The position numbers and the translations under genes were made by a program. From assembly GCA_963693365.1 (NCBI GenBank), contig CAVNZM010000016.1, positions 1,116,001 through 1,180,000 of the forward strand: DNA of 64,000 bases, read 5' to 3'. This DNA is from Amoebidium appalachense. Lineage: Eukaryota > Ichthyosporea. The number at the start of each line of letters is the position of its first letter. Within the stretch, counting starts at the first letter, position 1. Positions 1 to 15,194 of the stretch are shown one piece after another. The notes under the pieces are model-generated. The model searched no databases, was not told the origin of the DNA, and saw nothing but the letters and a program-made list of their open reading frames with translations.

Positions 1-131
1 TCTGGAATTGCCCCACGTACATTTCAGAAGCAAACATGCGTTTTGTAAACAAAATGAAAAAACACCAACTTTGAACATAAAAAAAGAGACATACACGTTC
101 ATCCACCCCCCCACCTCCCCCCCACACACGC

Positions 132-414
132 ACCTTCTGCTGCTTTGTCTTCATCTCGCCCGCATCCTCCCCCACCATATCCATCACTCCCCTCCCCCCC
201 GTCCAAAAATTGCAGGAAAATAAAAAGACCCCCCTCCCCCCCACACACACACACACACACACGCGCGCGCGCAGACACACACACACACCTTCTGCTGCTT
301 TGTCTTCATCTCATCCGCATCCTCTCCCACCATATCTCCCCTCCCCCCGCCCAAAAATTGTAGGAAAATAACCCCCCTCCCCCATCACAACCCAAAATAG
401 TAGGAAAATAACAC

Positions 415-499
<85 letters not shown>

Positions 500-566
500 C
501 ACCTTCTGCTGCTTTGTCTTCATCTCATCCGCATCCTCTCCCACCATATCCATCACCTCCCCCCTT
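132..566 (-). repeat. Three tandem copies of the 3' end of DDX54 exon 18
   Basis: The last ~60 bases of the exon at 503-666, with its GTGTGTG donor, recur at about 287-341 and 132-197. Each copy is followed in the gene direction by (CA)/(GT) repeat and a C-rich stretch, and a short word containing CCAAAA and GGAAAATA recurs between copies. The second and third copies lack the upstream part of the exon, so only the copy at 503 is spliced in the model. Either a true tandem duplication of an exon-intron junction or an assembly stutter in the microsatellite. Confidence 0.7.
411..503. repeat. Poly(C)-poly(A)-(CA)n compound tract at a DDX54 donor site
   Basis: About 25 C, then ~50 A, then (CA)n running directly into the exon 18 donor. 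On the gene's sense strand the donor is GTGTGTG, so the repeat itself supplies the splice site. Confidence 0.8.
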
Positions 567-1086
567 GCCGCCGCAGCAAACGAGTCACCCAAAGCAAGCG
601 CAGACTCGGAGTGGAAGTCTGACGGCCGGTGGGGAATGTAGTGCTCCCGATCTTGGTGGCCCTTGCCTGCATGTAATTGGTTAGCATTTTGACGTTAGAC
701 ACTATTGGAAAGTGGCCGTGGGGTATGTGTTTAGTGGTGGTTTTGGCAATGCCGGAAATGCTAGAGTGCCTTTCACTGGGCAAGCCGTGTTGTTCCATCT
801 CTCTCTCCTTCTCCCCCTTCTCCGCTCTGATTCTCTTTCTCCCCCCCCCCCCCCCCCCCCCCTCTCCCCCCTATTCCTTGATTTTTTTTTGCCTCCCTAG
901 GAAGGGGGTAGATGGGGAGGGGGAGGAAGTTTAGAATGCGGAATTCGGTAAGAAGTGCAACAAGGCGAGATACAAGCAGCAGGGCACATGGAAAGACAAA
1001 AATTCAATTATGCAACATCAGTTTTTCAATCTTTTTTTTTTCCTTTTTTTTCCTTTTTTTTGGGGGGGGGGGGGGGGGGGGGGGAG

Positions 1087-1152
<66 letters not shown>

Positions 1153-3015
1153 GGGGTATATAAAACGAACACGCACCATCATCCTCCATATCCTCGTGTG
1201 TTCTCTTTCTCCTTGCCGGGTCAATGATGTTGACCCCAAATGCAGCCTCAATGTCATGCTCAGTGCTCGTCTCCATGGCAACAGTAGGAAGATTGGTCGG
1301 TTGAGATGCCCTGCTGGCTTGCCTGTGGTCCAATAGAAATGGTTGGTTAAAAAAAATAATAAATAAAAGAGCAAGGCTGACGATGAAAGAATTTTTTTGG
1401 ATAAAAGTAGACGGGATATCAGGGCTGGCTTGGCTGCAGACAAATAAATCCGATCACTTTAGATGACCAAAATGAATTGAATTGCATGGGGACCAATAAA
1501 ATACGAGCAGCCAAAAACTGGCAAGGATAGGTGTCTTTTCAGCACGTGCCTCTAGAATTCGATATGGACAGGTAAAAGGTTTGCAGTGTCCACTACTTTG
1601 AGGCTCGAGAAGGAATCACCGAGAAACTACCCCCCCCCAAAAAAAAAATTGGGGCGAGGGAACGTGATTAAATGCTTTGTAGGGAGTAAAATACACAGCG
1701 ATGCACACATCCAAGAGTGTGCATTACAAAAAAACAAGCAGAAATCATCCTTGAGTGAGGGGGAGAGAGGGGGGGGTTGAATGCGTCAAAAAGTACGAAG
1801 TACACAAGAACAAACGGATAACACGATGCCGAATGCAAGCCATACATAAAGAGTATGCATAATAAGCAGAGCCCATCCTCAGGGGGGCCCCACGTCATCC
1901 ACAGTACCCGAGTTTCGACCTATTCACCTCGTTAACGAAACCCAACTCAGATACTGTTTCACTTGAACATGGGTAGGTCACCCGTCTTGATCAGAGACGA
2001 GCAGGGTTGCTTATGCAGGCAAGGGCAGTGGGAAAGGCCGGGGGTTAAAGTTGCAGCAGTAAGCAGAAGCAAGAAAAATATATGGGGGGACTCGAAAACT
2101 AACACCATGCACACCAGAATCCCCGACGATGGTTTAGGGAAACATCTTATTGTTTGAGAAACACAACCGATTTTGAACTTTCCGGCCCGGTGTGGTGCAG
2201 CACTTGCCATGTTAGGCAACTACCGTTCCCATACATGGCAGGATTGCTCTGGCGTCCACGTAGAAACACACAGCCCCATTGGCTGGGACCATGGCGCAGA
2301 TAGACGCCGAAAAAAAAGGGGAAAAAAAAATAGAACAGGAAAAAAGGAAAATGAAAGAGCACGAAAACGAGAGAAAACGAAACCCTAAAACGGGCGATTA
2401 CTACAGGCCAAACGATAAACTGGAAAGAGAACGGAGAATAAGCTAAAAAGAAAAAAGAAACACAACCCACGGGCAGGAAAGACAAGGCATGCCATGACCG
2501 CAAGAGCGCGTCTGCAAGTACACACACACACACACACAAAATGTAACTAGTATGACGATTATATTGGCAGAAATGGAAAAGCACCGTTTAAAAAACACGG
2601 AATTCAAATACCGCTCGAAAAAACCCAGAATTCTGATTCCGACAGAGAACTACAGCAAAGGCACAAAACACATCGGTTGAAACCTTAAACCCCGTAAATA
2701 TGCAAGTTAATTTGTACTTTCCGGCCCAGTGTGATGCGGATCCATATATGGGCAGGCTATCTTTAGCGCCCGCATTCCAGCCTCCAGCCCCATAGAGATG
2801 GGAATGGGGTGCATACAAAAAGCGCAAGGGGGGGGGGGGGGGAAATCGAACCTGAGCACCTATGCACTGCAACCTATCGACATAACCACTGCACCACTAC
2901 AGAAATTACAAACATAAATGCGAACAGAAACCCATATAAAGCAACCCTTCCATTTACATCCCCCACCCCCCGCCACATGCAACCGCGCGCACACGCACGC
3001 ACGCACACACACACA

Positions 3016-3050
<35 letters not shown>

Positions 3051-3511
3051 AAGGGTATTTCGTGCCCGTACGGACAGCCCAACACCCGCACGAGGCAAAG
3101 GGCTGGTTTCCTAATTAGGCAACTTCGGTGTTGCGTCCATAATTTTAACCGCAGATTCCCATTGGCTGGGAGCTGCAGTGCATCTGGCGCAACATCCCCC
3201 CCCTCCTCCACACACACACACACACACACACACAACAACAAAAAAGGAAAGAAAAAGACAAGAAAACAAAGGAAAACAACTCCCCCAGTGAAGACATGAG
3301 AAATGGGAACTTTGATGTATGATCAAGAATTATTGTGAAAACGGTAAGTACGCAAAGCCCACAGACTTGAGATATAACGACAGCAAACAGCTGAAGAATA
3401 ACCAGAGCAGGATAACAGAACGAACATAGAGAAAAGACTAAGGGATGTTCAGGGGCCCACTCAGCCCACCCACACACGCACAAAAACAGGAAGAGAGAGG
3501 GAGAGAGAGAA

Positions 3512-3547
<36 letters not shown>

Positions 3548-3983
3548 GGGGGAAGACCCACTTTCTCTCAATAGCCTTTGCGTGCATCTCTCTCTTCTTT
3601 TTCATCACATCGACGGCTTGCCCACTGGACCGGCTGACCTCAAAGATGGTCTGTGTGTGTGTGTGTGTGTGTGTAGAACGCGGGATCAAGGGGTGAAAGG
3701 GGTTAGAAGGTGGAAGACACGCGAAAAAAGCCAAAAAAAAGCCAAAAAAAAAAAAACAAAACAAAAAAAACCCCCAAAACCACCAGGAGACACACATTCC
3801 GGGTTCCCATGCCTCCACCAAGCAACAGGTTCCAACCAAACCCTCTTGTAGTTTCAACGGCAGCGGACAACTAACAACAACCCACCCTGGTTAAAAAGAA
3901 GCAAGATTGTTCAAGGGGCAGCATCCAGAAAAAACACCTATACCTTTTCCCGTGCATCAGGGGGAGAGAGAGAGGGAGAGAGC

Positions 3984-4033
<50 letters not shown>

Positions 4034-4327
4034 CTGTTGGGGGGAGGGGGGGGGGGGGGGGGGGAGGTCACCTGTGATGGTTTGTAAAGTTTAACATCAT
4101 TCAACAGTTTTGCCGTCATCTGGGCAGTTTCGTCAACAAAGCCCTCTGCAACCAACCAATCACAGTCAGTCACTTGACAAGAAATGGCCCAATCAAAAAC
4201 GGTGTGCAAATACAGCCTATGACAAATTCTCCTTCCACCCAAAAGGGGAGTAATCTAACCTATCACGCACCTTCCCCCTTCCCCCCCCCTCCATCACTAA
4301 TACCTGTGCCTCCTCTTCTGTTTACCG

Positions 4328-4377
<50 letters not shown>

Positions 4378-5115
4378 CAAGGAAGGACGAGGAGGGAAAA
4401 AAAAAAAAAAATTCGACTGCGGTTACCGGCACCGGAAAAGACAAGAAGAACCACAGCAAAATGTGAATGTGTGGCACACAGTTCAGAGGGGGCAACCAAG
4501 ACAGCCCCACCGACGAACCCAGGCCAACCAATCAAATGTAGCGCCCTAGTTTACCACGGTTGACCATTGGGTAAGGATCAGCATGGTGATATGGGGCGCA
4601 GGTCGAAAACACCGATGAAAAAACATAACAAACCAACGAATTCAGTCAAATGATTTGTCGAGACAAGATTCGAACCTACGAACGGCCTTATCATAGCTTA
4701 CAGCACTAACCACTACACCAGTGACCACTCGCACACGCACACACACACACACACAATTTTTTAGAATTTCCAGCCGAGCACCAATTAAACTCTCCGGCCC
4801 AACACGGTGTCTTGGTATGCCATTGCCCCCCCACCAAAAATGTCACACTAGTGAGATCATCCCCCCCCCCCCCCCCCCCCCCCCCCCCGGAACAAAGTGG
4901 GGTGCCTTATGTACAAGAGAAAACCCCGACAGTATGGTATCGTGCCGAAAGATGCAAACACACACACACACATCACATACACAGACACTGCCAGACATCC
5001 ACCCACCTACACAACCACAGAAATGCGCACACACTAGGAGGGGGAAAGCCAAACATATAGAAACCAACTGACAACACAATGCAGAGTCCGAACCACACAA
5101 CGTGTATATATACAA

Positions 5116-5160
<45 letters not shown>

Positions 5161-5333
5161 ATGTGTTGGGGGGGGGGGGGGGGGGGGGGGGGGTTGTTGT
5201 ATCATACCGAAATCCGGGTGAATGCCCACAACTGGGTCCATTTCTTTGCATCGTTTTGCCGATTCGGCCGAAGCCTTTGGGCGTGATTTTACAAACATCT
5301 TGTAGGCATTATTGGCTGTGTTCTTGGCTGCTT

Positions 5334-5379
<46 letters not shown>

Positions 5380-7535
5380 CAACGGGGGGGGTTTTGAATG
5401 CGTCAAAAAGTACGAAGTACACAAGAACAAACGGATAACACGATGCAGAATGCAAGCCATACATAAAGAGTATGCATAATAAGCAGAGCCCATCCTCATG
5501 GGGGGCCCACGTTATCCACAGTACCCGAGTTTCGACCTATTCACCTCGTTAACGAAACCCAACTCAGATACTGTTTCACTTGAACATGGGTAGGTCACCC
5601 GTCTTGATCAGAGACGAGCAGGGTTGCTTATGCAGGCAAGGGCAGTGGGAAAGGCCGGGGGTTAAAGTTGCAGCAGTAAGCAGAAGCTAGAAAAATATAG
5701 ATAGGAACTCAGGAGACGGGGCTTCTAGGAAGCTCGCCCGTCGATACCTAAGTCGATACTTCCCTGGCTAACATACTACACCAGCTGAAAAGACTTAAGT
5801 CCCGAAGGCCGCAGAATTCGTGCGCAAGGGGGGGGGGGGGGGGGTTTGAATGCGTCAAAAAGTACGAAGTACACAAGAACAAACGGATAACACGATGCAG
5901 AATGCAAGCCATACATAAAGAGTATGCATAATAAGCAGAGCCCATCCTCAGGGGGGCCCACGTCATCCACAGTACCCGAGTTTCGACCTATTCCCCTGGG
6001 GGGGGGGGGGGGGGGGGGGGGGGGGTGTTATAAGAAATGTAAACAGAGCAAAAATACACAGAAGGACACACAACAAACCAAACACCCAAAAATAATCTAC
6101 ATGATGATTTCCGGGGGGGGGGGGGGGGGGGAGGGGGGCTCTTACGATATCAGCCTTTGAAGCATGCATCTGCTTCAGTACTTCTCTCATGTCACCGAGA
6201 ATAATTTCAGGCACTGCACCATAGACCCCGTTCTTTTCCTCGATCTGGGAGAGGGGTATGAGGGGATTGGCTGGGTTGAAGGGCTTGCCCAGGAAAAGGT
6301 GAAGGTCGAGGACGTATGGAAGCTGTGGACGAATCAGGTCACAGGGTCAGTAACCTTATTGGGTAAATGAGTTGTATTTATGGGGGTGTTTGCTGACGGT
6401 GGGGTGAAAGACACCCTTTCCAAGAACACAATTTAGTTGGCAAATACTAGGTGTATTCCCCACCTGCCTTATTTGGCAAGAGTTCGAAAAACATATTCAA
6501 AGTCGAATGATATTAAAACGGCCAAAAGATACACTTAGTAGTAATAATATGACTCGGAGGTCAGTCTGGGCAGATCGAGTTTGATTGGAGGCGAGCGCAT
6601 CAAAATGCACACAAGGCCTTACGGTTGAATAGACAGCATCAAATGGCAGATAAGTATATCGAGATTAACTCACTATATAATAACTAAACAGTGGTATGGT
6701 AAAAGGGGTCTAATGCATACAGAACATATAATGAGTGAACTACGCACGGAACAACGCAGACATACGGACGCAAAGCCCATACACAGAGACACTCAGGCAC
6801 ACAGACGCACGTGTGCACGGCGAAGATATGCAAATGAATCCGCACATACACGAGTACACAAACACACCAGCAGAATTACACACACACAGCTGCACACGCA
6901 CCCACACACCCACACACTCGTACACAAACACGCAAACCCACTCCCACCCACCCAATCCCACTCCCCCACCCACCTCTTCAGGAGTCACCAGAGAGTAAGC
7001 TGAACCCGACCTGCCGGCACGGGCCACACGACCCACTCGATGCACAAAAAGCTGCATGAATCAGTATCGATTAGCCAATCGTCTCACAGGGATAAGTATC
7101 TTATATGGTTTCTAAAAAACGGTAGAGCATCATTTCCACTCCATCTATACTTAGAAAAGGGCCTCACAACATTCTATTCGTCCAGCCAATCACGTATGCG
7201 CGGCAACATCAATGTCTCCCCCCCCCCCCCAAAAAAAAAAAAAGTAAAATAAAAAAAACGTAAATCCGACATCAAATATACGGGAACACAACCACCCACG
7301 GCCCACCCTGGGCCGCATGCTTCTCGGTCCCACACACTCTAGCCGGGGTTTCCCAAAAAGACGCCAAAAGTCAGACGCCTTTCAGTTTAGACCCGGCGGG
7401 GGGAGAGGGAGGGGGGGAGGGGGGGGGGGGGGGGGGGGGGGGGAGGGGGGAATAGGGAGAGAGAGAGACAGGCAAAGATCAGATAATGATTACACAAACA
7501 TCAAACGAGAAAAAAAGCATCCCCCCCCCCCCCCC

Positions 7536-7576
<41 letters not shown>

Positions 7577-8509
7577 ACCACCCCAAACCAAACAGGAGCA
7601 CTTCCACATCTACTTGGGATTAGCAAGACGAAAGTTTCAGGAAACCCATCAAATCCATTTCACCAAACCGAAAATCCCACATCAAATTTACGGGAACACA
7701 ACCACCCACGGCCCACCCTGGACCGCATGCTTCTCGGTCCCACACACTCTAGCCGGGGTTTCCCAAAAAGACGCCAAAAGTCAGACGCCTTTCAGTTTAG
7801 ACCCGGCGAAAAGGGGAAAACCCCATTCACACCCACGCGCATTTTAAATAAATAAGCTTCAACGTGCAATATCCTTGGCTAGTGCATAGAAAAATCAATA
7901 ACACAAATTCACCCATATCGACAACCGTGCAGCATCCGGATTTCAAAATAAAACCGATCAGCATCAAGCTGTGTTAAGTTAAGCCAATTGAACGGTGCCA
8001 AATAGGTATAAATACATACCTTCGGGTTTGGTGCAAAGTCGTAGTTGATGACGTTGTCAAGCAGCGGCACGTCAATACCACGGGCAGCAACGTCAGTCAC
8101 TGCGTGTGCTTACGTAAGTATGGTGCAACACATTCAATCATAGCATGTGTTACGTGAGTATGGTGCAACCACAGCCAATCATAGCATGAGCTTACGTAAG
8201 AATGGTGCATTCACATCCAGTCATGGTATGTGCTTACGTACGTATGGTGCAAGCAATCACACAATGCGGTTAGGTAAGAATGAGTGCCAAAGCATTGCCA
8301 AACACACGTCAACAGAAATCTCATCGTAAATATCCTCCCCCCCCCCCCCCCCTTTCTTTCCAACCACCCCAAAAGGTGCTACTTGCCCAAGAGAAAAAAA
8401 AAAAGGGGGGGGGGGGGGGGGGGGGGAATTAAAAAATAAAATAAAAATTAAAAAAAAAGGATATAGAAAAGAATGAAGAACTACTCTTCCAACGCGCCTC
8501 TCGGTTTGG

Positions 8510-8576
<67 letters not shown>

Positions 8577-9702
8577 GGGAACGGGGGTGAGGACGGAGGA
8601 GGAGGGGTCGTAGAATGAATTACAGGCCAGAAGTACATATTTACACCCGCTTATGCAACACGACTTCCCATCAAAAAATAGGCGACAAACATTAAGGGGG
8701 GCTGAGTCATCCTCAAAGAAAAAAAAAAAAGGGGGGGGGGGGGGGGGGGGTTTGAATGCGGAACACGGTACGAAGTACGCATACACGAAGGACACATGCA
8801 AAGGCAAACATTCAAGTATGCAACATCAGCCATGCGCACAGTATGCGTCATAAGCAGAGCCCATCCTCAGGGAGGGCCTAAGTCATCAATTGCGTCTGAG
8901 TTTCGAACCCTTAGCCCGTGTACATATGACTCTCCAACTCAGACAGCAGCATCAACTGAACTTGGGAGGGTCAACCCGTCTTGATCAAAGACAAGCAGGG
9001 TTGCTTATGCAAGCAAGGTGAGCAAAACGGTGAAGATGTGTGTGCAAACTAATGCATGGAAAGCGAAAAATGCGTATGTGCTTACAGATGCACGACACAG
9101 AGCAACCATGCCTGGTTGCATGGAAGTAAAGCGGTCTCCACACAGTGGTCTGTCCTGAAAGGACACCTCTGAAAGAAGACTGGGGGGGTTTGAATGCGGA
9201 ACACAGTACGAAGTACGCATACACGAAGGACACATGCAAAGGCAAACATTCAAGTATGCAACATAGCCATGCGTGCAGTATGCGTCATAAGCAGAGCCCA
9301 TCCTCAGGGAGGGCCCGGGGAAGAGCAAAGGAAGGGAAGAGTGGAGCGGACGGCAGAGAAAGAGAGAAAGAGAGGAGGCGTCGGAAGGGGTGTTTGGGGG
9401 TGTTTGGGGAGGGGAGGGGGGGGGGGGGAGGGAGGGGGAGGAGGAGGGAGAAAGGGAGAGAATGAAGGGGGGTTTGTTTAAAATTACCAAGCAAGATGGG
9501 TGCCTTTCCGTTCTTGAACTTTGCCAGTTGGATCTTTCTAGCCGTCTGGTCCAGTGTGCCGTAGATAAATGCACAGTCTAAGGAGGCGGCTTTAAGCACC
9601 TCACGAAGATAGTCGACGTGGTGTTTGGTGGACACGAAAACGACAGTGAGCTGGTCTTTGGACACCTGTGTGTGTGTGAGTGTGTGTGTGTGTGTGCGTT
9701 TT

Positions 9703-9742
<40 letters not shown>

Positions 9743-12048
9743 GGGAGAGAAGGGGGATAGGTTAGGGCGTGTGGTATACTAGAAAAGAAGTACACATTCG
9801 AAACGGGTACTGCAGTGCGGACATGCAGAGAAGGACATCGAGCAAGTGGGTGTGCGCGCACGCACACACACATGCGGGAGCACATAAACACACACACCCA
9901 CGTGCACACACACATGCGCATGCTTGCACCCCCCCCCCCCCCCCCAAAACCCACACACACACACACCTTCTGCTTCAACAACCACAGCAGCAGCCCGAGC
10001 TTATCGTCGGGTCTGACGGCCAAAAACGACAACTTGAGGTCTTCGCTCAGTTTCGTGTCCACGTCAAGGCGAATAAGCACGGGGTCTTGGAGGCCTGTGT
10101 TTTTTTTATTATTATTATTATTTTATTTTTTTTTTGGGGGGGGGGGGGGGGGGGATAAGGAGAAGTGGGGAGGGGATGCAAGTGTTAAGAGGGTAAAAAA
10201 TGGGGTGGGGAGGATAGGGAGGGGGAAAGAGGGGGATGTATATGTTAAGGTAGAGGGGGGGTCCGATCTGTGCCCCCGCCAAATCGATCATAGACCCCCC
10301 TGGATCAAGGAAGAGCGCACAGCTCGCACCTGCGGCTGAAATTTCGGTTCGCAAGGTAATTACGGCACCTCGACAGCGGCCGTGCGGTCCAGACTATCGC
10401 CCTCGAAAAAAAAAAAACTCAATTATAAACCCCCCCTTATATTCCTAAGACAGCCGAGCTCCCCATGCTTCATCTCTCCTGTGTGGGGACTTGGTCTTCT
10501 GGCCCATAAGTAAAACTGGTTTTTCAAAACAATGATTATGTAGCATGCGAGATCAATGTTTTTGGTATTAGACGATCTTATACCAAGAAAATAATTTAAG
10601 CTTGATTTTTGTGGGTTAAGGGGTGGTATCCTGGATGCCGCTTGCAGTAATTACTATCTGTCTTCATTACATAGCCGCTAAACTGGTGTCAAGTCCCTTA
10701 CCGAGCGGGTATTGAGGGACCCGAAAAGAGCAACTATGGGGATCTGATCCTCCAGTCGTATGGCGCAATCTGAATGCGTTGCGTGAATAGCCTCAAATTT
10801 GGCGGGAAAATAAGTCCGGCTTGACCAATAGAACAATCTAAAGTGTTGTTGGTACGGCGATCAGAACTTGATAGAATCACTTTTCATTGGCTCCATTATC
10901 CACAGCATAAAACGTGATCGAATATGCATATATGAAAGATTTACAATTTATTTGCAGACAACCGAAGGCTACGAATCATAAAATAACTAAAAAGCTTCTG
11001 TAAAAAATATTTATTTATTCCGTAGTTATTCGATCATTTTTATGCTGGTTTCAGTATACACGTTCAGCGACAATTGACCTCTGCCGGCAGATCCGTATGC
11101 GCTATCTTGTATTTGATGTAATCATACATGTAGATAACCTGTAAACAACAGCCATTTGGACATTGTTTATAGAGGGTATCGTGTACAACAAGTGCACACG
11201 CAGTTCAGCGCCAGATGATATAGAGTTATCAGTTGTGAGAAGCATATAAAGCAATATTTCGTGCAATTTTTCTGTAAGAAAATTGATATATTGTGTGATA
11301 ATGACATTCAATTAGTTTGCTCACGCAATTCCTGGTGGAAAGGCTCGTCGCAAAAAAAAGTAAAAACCGGCTCAGCCCTACAGGTGTTGCCACCCTCTCA
11401 ACGAAATGCCCATGCTCTATACCTGGGATGCTCTGTGCTTGTGTTTTCCGAGTGATAGCGTGAAAAAGTATACATGGGTGCTTTATGACAATCACGACCC
11501 CTAGATAGGGGGTCCTACCTGGGTTGCTTTGCAGACTTTTCGCTTCTTTCTTTCTTTGTGTGCATATTTTCGTATACCCTTCATGAGCTTTCGGAAGATA
11601 AACGCGCAGCACGTGCGCCTGGAGGTCCCATTTTTTTGTTCTGCTGCACCATGGGTGAAAGGGGTTTTATTCCACCCGTCTGTTCGCGACCTACCTATTC
11701 TTTTCGACACGGACAACCCTAAAACCAGGCAATGAAAACTGAGTCATGTTTGAAGAACAACACCACTGGCATACCCATGATCCCGTGGCATAGCAATAGC
11801 CAATCATCGCATATCTAATAAAGCTCTGCCTTATGGTTGGGTTGCAATCACCGTGCTTTGTGCCTTCCCGCCAAAATGGTGCCTCTAGCCAATCGCAATC
11901 AATTGAGAAACATTAGCATGATCTAAAGGATTTTAGCGGTTTAGCAACAAAATGCCGCCGTCTGATTGGATCGGAGGCCAATTATGATTTTGACTCTATT
12001 CTCCGCCTTAGGAGGGTGGGAAACAAATGAAATGGGCCAAACAACTAC

Positions 12049-12089
<41 letters not shown>

Positions 12090-14620
12090 CAAAACACAAA
12101 CATTTTCATACATTCTACTTCACATTTACCCACCCCCCCACCCCCCTCCCTCATCTCCTCACTCCCTCCACCACACACGAACACACACACGCACACGCAC
12201 ACCTCCCTAAACCCCTAACCATATATCTCACAAGCTAAGTGGGTGTTCAAAGACCGATATTGTTTTGGGGAGAAGGGGGGTTCCATACCAGCCTGTGCAA
12301 ATTCGACCAACATCTTAGGCAGGGTGGCCGAAAACAGAAGGGTCTGGCGCTTCGGTGGTAGGCGGTGAGCAATCTCCTTGACTTGGTCGGCAAACCCCAT
12401 TTCAAACAGCCTGAAAATTAGGGAAGGGTGGGTCCAATTGTCAACAATAGCACCAAAATACATACAACACATGCCTACAACATTTTCCCTTTATCCTTTT
12501 TTCCTCTCTTTCTTTCCTTTTTTTCCTTTTTGTCTTTTTTTTTTTTGGGGAAAGGGGAGGGTTACACTGCCTTATACAGTAAGAATTACACATTCATACC
12601 GCAGAGCCCTTAATCAGAGTCGGGAGCCACTTCATTCACAGTGGGGCTGTCCAGACTGCGCCGACTGACGCTCCGGATTGACCAACTTTGCCTAATTTGG
12701 ATCGGAGTCCAATCGATCTGGCGCCCACACTGAGTCCAATGGACTGCGCTTGCCAAATTTGGCCGAACCCAAGTTAGGGTGGATTCATGTTGCAACCGAA
12801 CATCCATTAACCGAACACCAGATCTGATGATTTCATTGGCTCTGGTCAGATCCAGCCCTGACGTAAGTAAGTACGGAAACTGAATTCGATTGGTTCCCTA
12901 ATGGCGACATCGAGATTTTGGATTTCCGTTCGTGTACATGGTATGCGTGTCCGAGTGGAGCACATGGAAAAGGTCTTTAAAATGTTCTACTTCATCAGAA
13001 ACCTTTTAGTACATTTGAAGTAATACTTTTTTCTAGATGAAGGTGATAAATATGGGCTTCTGTCGACATCACATCCTGCCAGGCTGCCAACCGCTGGTCC
13101 AGGTGAAGGCCATCATTCACAAACCGGCAACGGTAAACATATGATATGCAACCAATAGCTGTAAAGATCGAGGTGTTCGGTTAAAGGGTAAGATCTTGAC
13201 AGCATTTGCTTTTCATGTTTTTGCTAGTAAATTAGACCGGAAGTGCTATTTTTTTTTATTAACTGAAGATTTACATTATATTCTTACTCTGACAAAAAGA
13301 AAGTACCCGTTTATCTTATTGGGAGCTGAGATATTGCATAGATCGGGTGCGAAAACCGTTAATGGATAAGATACCCTAATCAACTGCCAGTCCATCGGCG
13401 TTCTAATCCGAGCCCGGATTGACGTTCAGCGCAAGATTAGAACCAATCATTCCGTACTTTACCAAATTAGTCTATTCGCACTTACCAAATTAACTATTTG
13501 CAAAGAAAATAGCCAAAAATGGACCGCGCGTTAGGCAGCCTAGACTTGACAACCCGTAGATACTTGCATAATAATTATTTTTTTAGTATTTTTTTGGACG
13601 TGTAGCATGTCATCAACAGCACTTCTTTTTATTAACCTGTTGAGGACCGGCCTAATTGATTCAACCGGGTCCCGGTTGGGACCTAAACAACTCTATTGCA
13701 GCTCAAAATCGATAGAAAAAGCTCAACTAAATTGCATATGCCGACAGGTATATGTCTTACCTACAAACTTTACTAAGATGTTACGGGAAAATATCATTAA
13801 TTCGTATACTTTTATATCTGTTTCTGAAGTGACTTTCGAGATTTTGAGAGAATCTCGAGTTGCCATCGAATGTCGACTGAGCCGGCCAATCATGTTTTGC
13901 CATTTGGAGCCATTTTCACAATGGACCAATCAGAAGATTGCATTGGCAGCATTTCGATGTCGTCCTTGACTCGTCAAGCCGGCAGCACCCTTTGTAGTTA
14001 CCCCATATACAAGGTATCGTTATTAGAGTAAGTTCAATTTTTTTTTTGCATAAGACGAAGGATGCGTGTATAATCTAATCTCGTGCTATTTTTATTTGGC
14101 TAGTTCCTATTAACTTCATGCTCACAATACACAGAGCACAAACTGACTCATGTCGATGTCAGTTGACTAGATGTCGATCTCGTGAAATTTACGGTTCTCA
14201 AGAGGTTAAAATTAAAAATAATGTACAAATATTATAGAGTATATATACGCTAGCATCAGAAAATATGTTAAATCCAGCGCCAGCATTGCCGTCAATCCGT
14301 GACCAGTCGGGACGCTCCGATCGCATGGACTTGCGAAAAACCCAAATATGGTCGAGTGTGGTCAATCAGGGATCCGATGGATTGTCAATCCGAAACCAGT
14401 CCATCGGCGCAGTGTGGACAGCCCCAGATTGAGCTTCGAGCTATTCATCACTTCGACGAAACCCAACTCAGATATTGGGGGGGGGGGGGGGGGGGGGGGG
14501 GAGTGCGAGAGTGTGTGTGTGTGTGTGTGCGTGCGTGGGGGGGGGGGGGGGGGGGGATAGATTGCTTGATCGAGTACGAAGTACACATTCACAACGGACA
14601 ACATAATGCAAGGGGGAGGA

Positions 14621-14655
<35 letters not shown>

Positions 14656-15163
14656 ATACTTGCCTGTCTGCTTCATCATAGACGATGTATTCGCACACAC
14701 TGAGGTTGAAGTTCATCTCCACAAGAAGATGCGCTAGACGGCCTGGGGTGGCTACAACACTGTGTGCACATGGGCGAATGGGTCAGTGAACGAGTCGGGT
14801 TTAAAAGTGACGGAGGATAACGATATGTAAGGGGGAGAGGGATAAAAAGGGGGGGAGACGGGGGGGGGGGGGGGGGGGGGGGGATGAAATGAAAAGAAGG
14901 GAAAGAGAGGAATATCAGCAGGGCCGTTGGTTTTTTCTTTCAATTGTTTTTTTACGAAAGGGGAGATGCCCCCCCCCCCCCCCCCCCCCCCACCCACCCA
15001 CACCCCCAAAATAAAAACAACAACAAGAAATATCTTAAATCCACCTCCTCAATCATCCTCCCTACTGCCCTCCTTTCTTTCCCTCCGTCTTCGTCTATTC
15101 CTTCATCCTTGTTTTTTTTTAAATTTCTTTCTTTCATTCATTCTTCCCTATCCAATCCCCCCC

Positions 15164-15194
<31 letters not shown>

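Noticed and set aside
13607-13969. 120-aa plus frame inside an intron
   Set aside because: Lies within the TTAA-flanked MITE and resembles no transposase.
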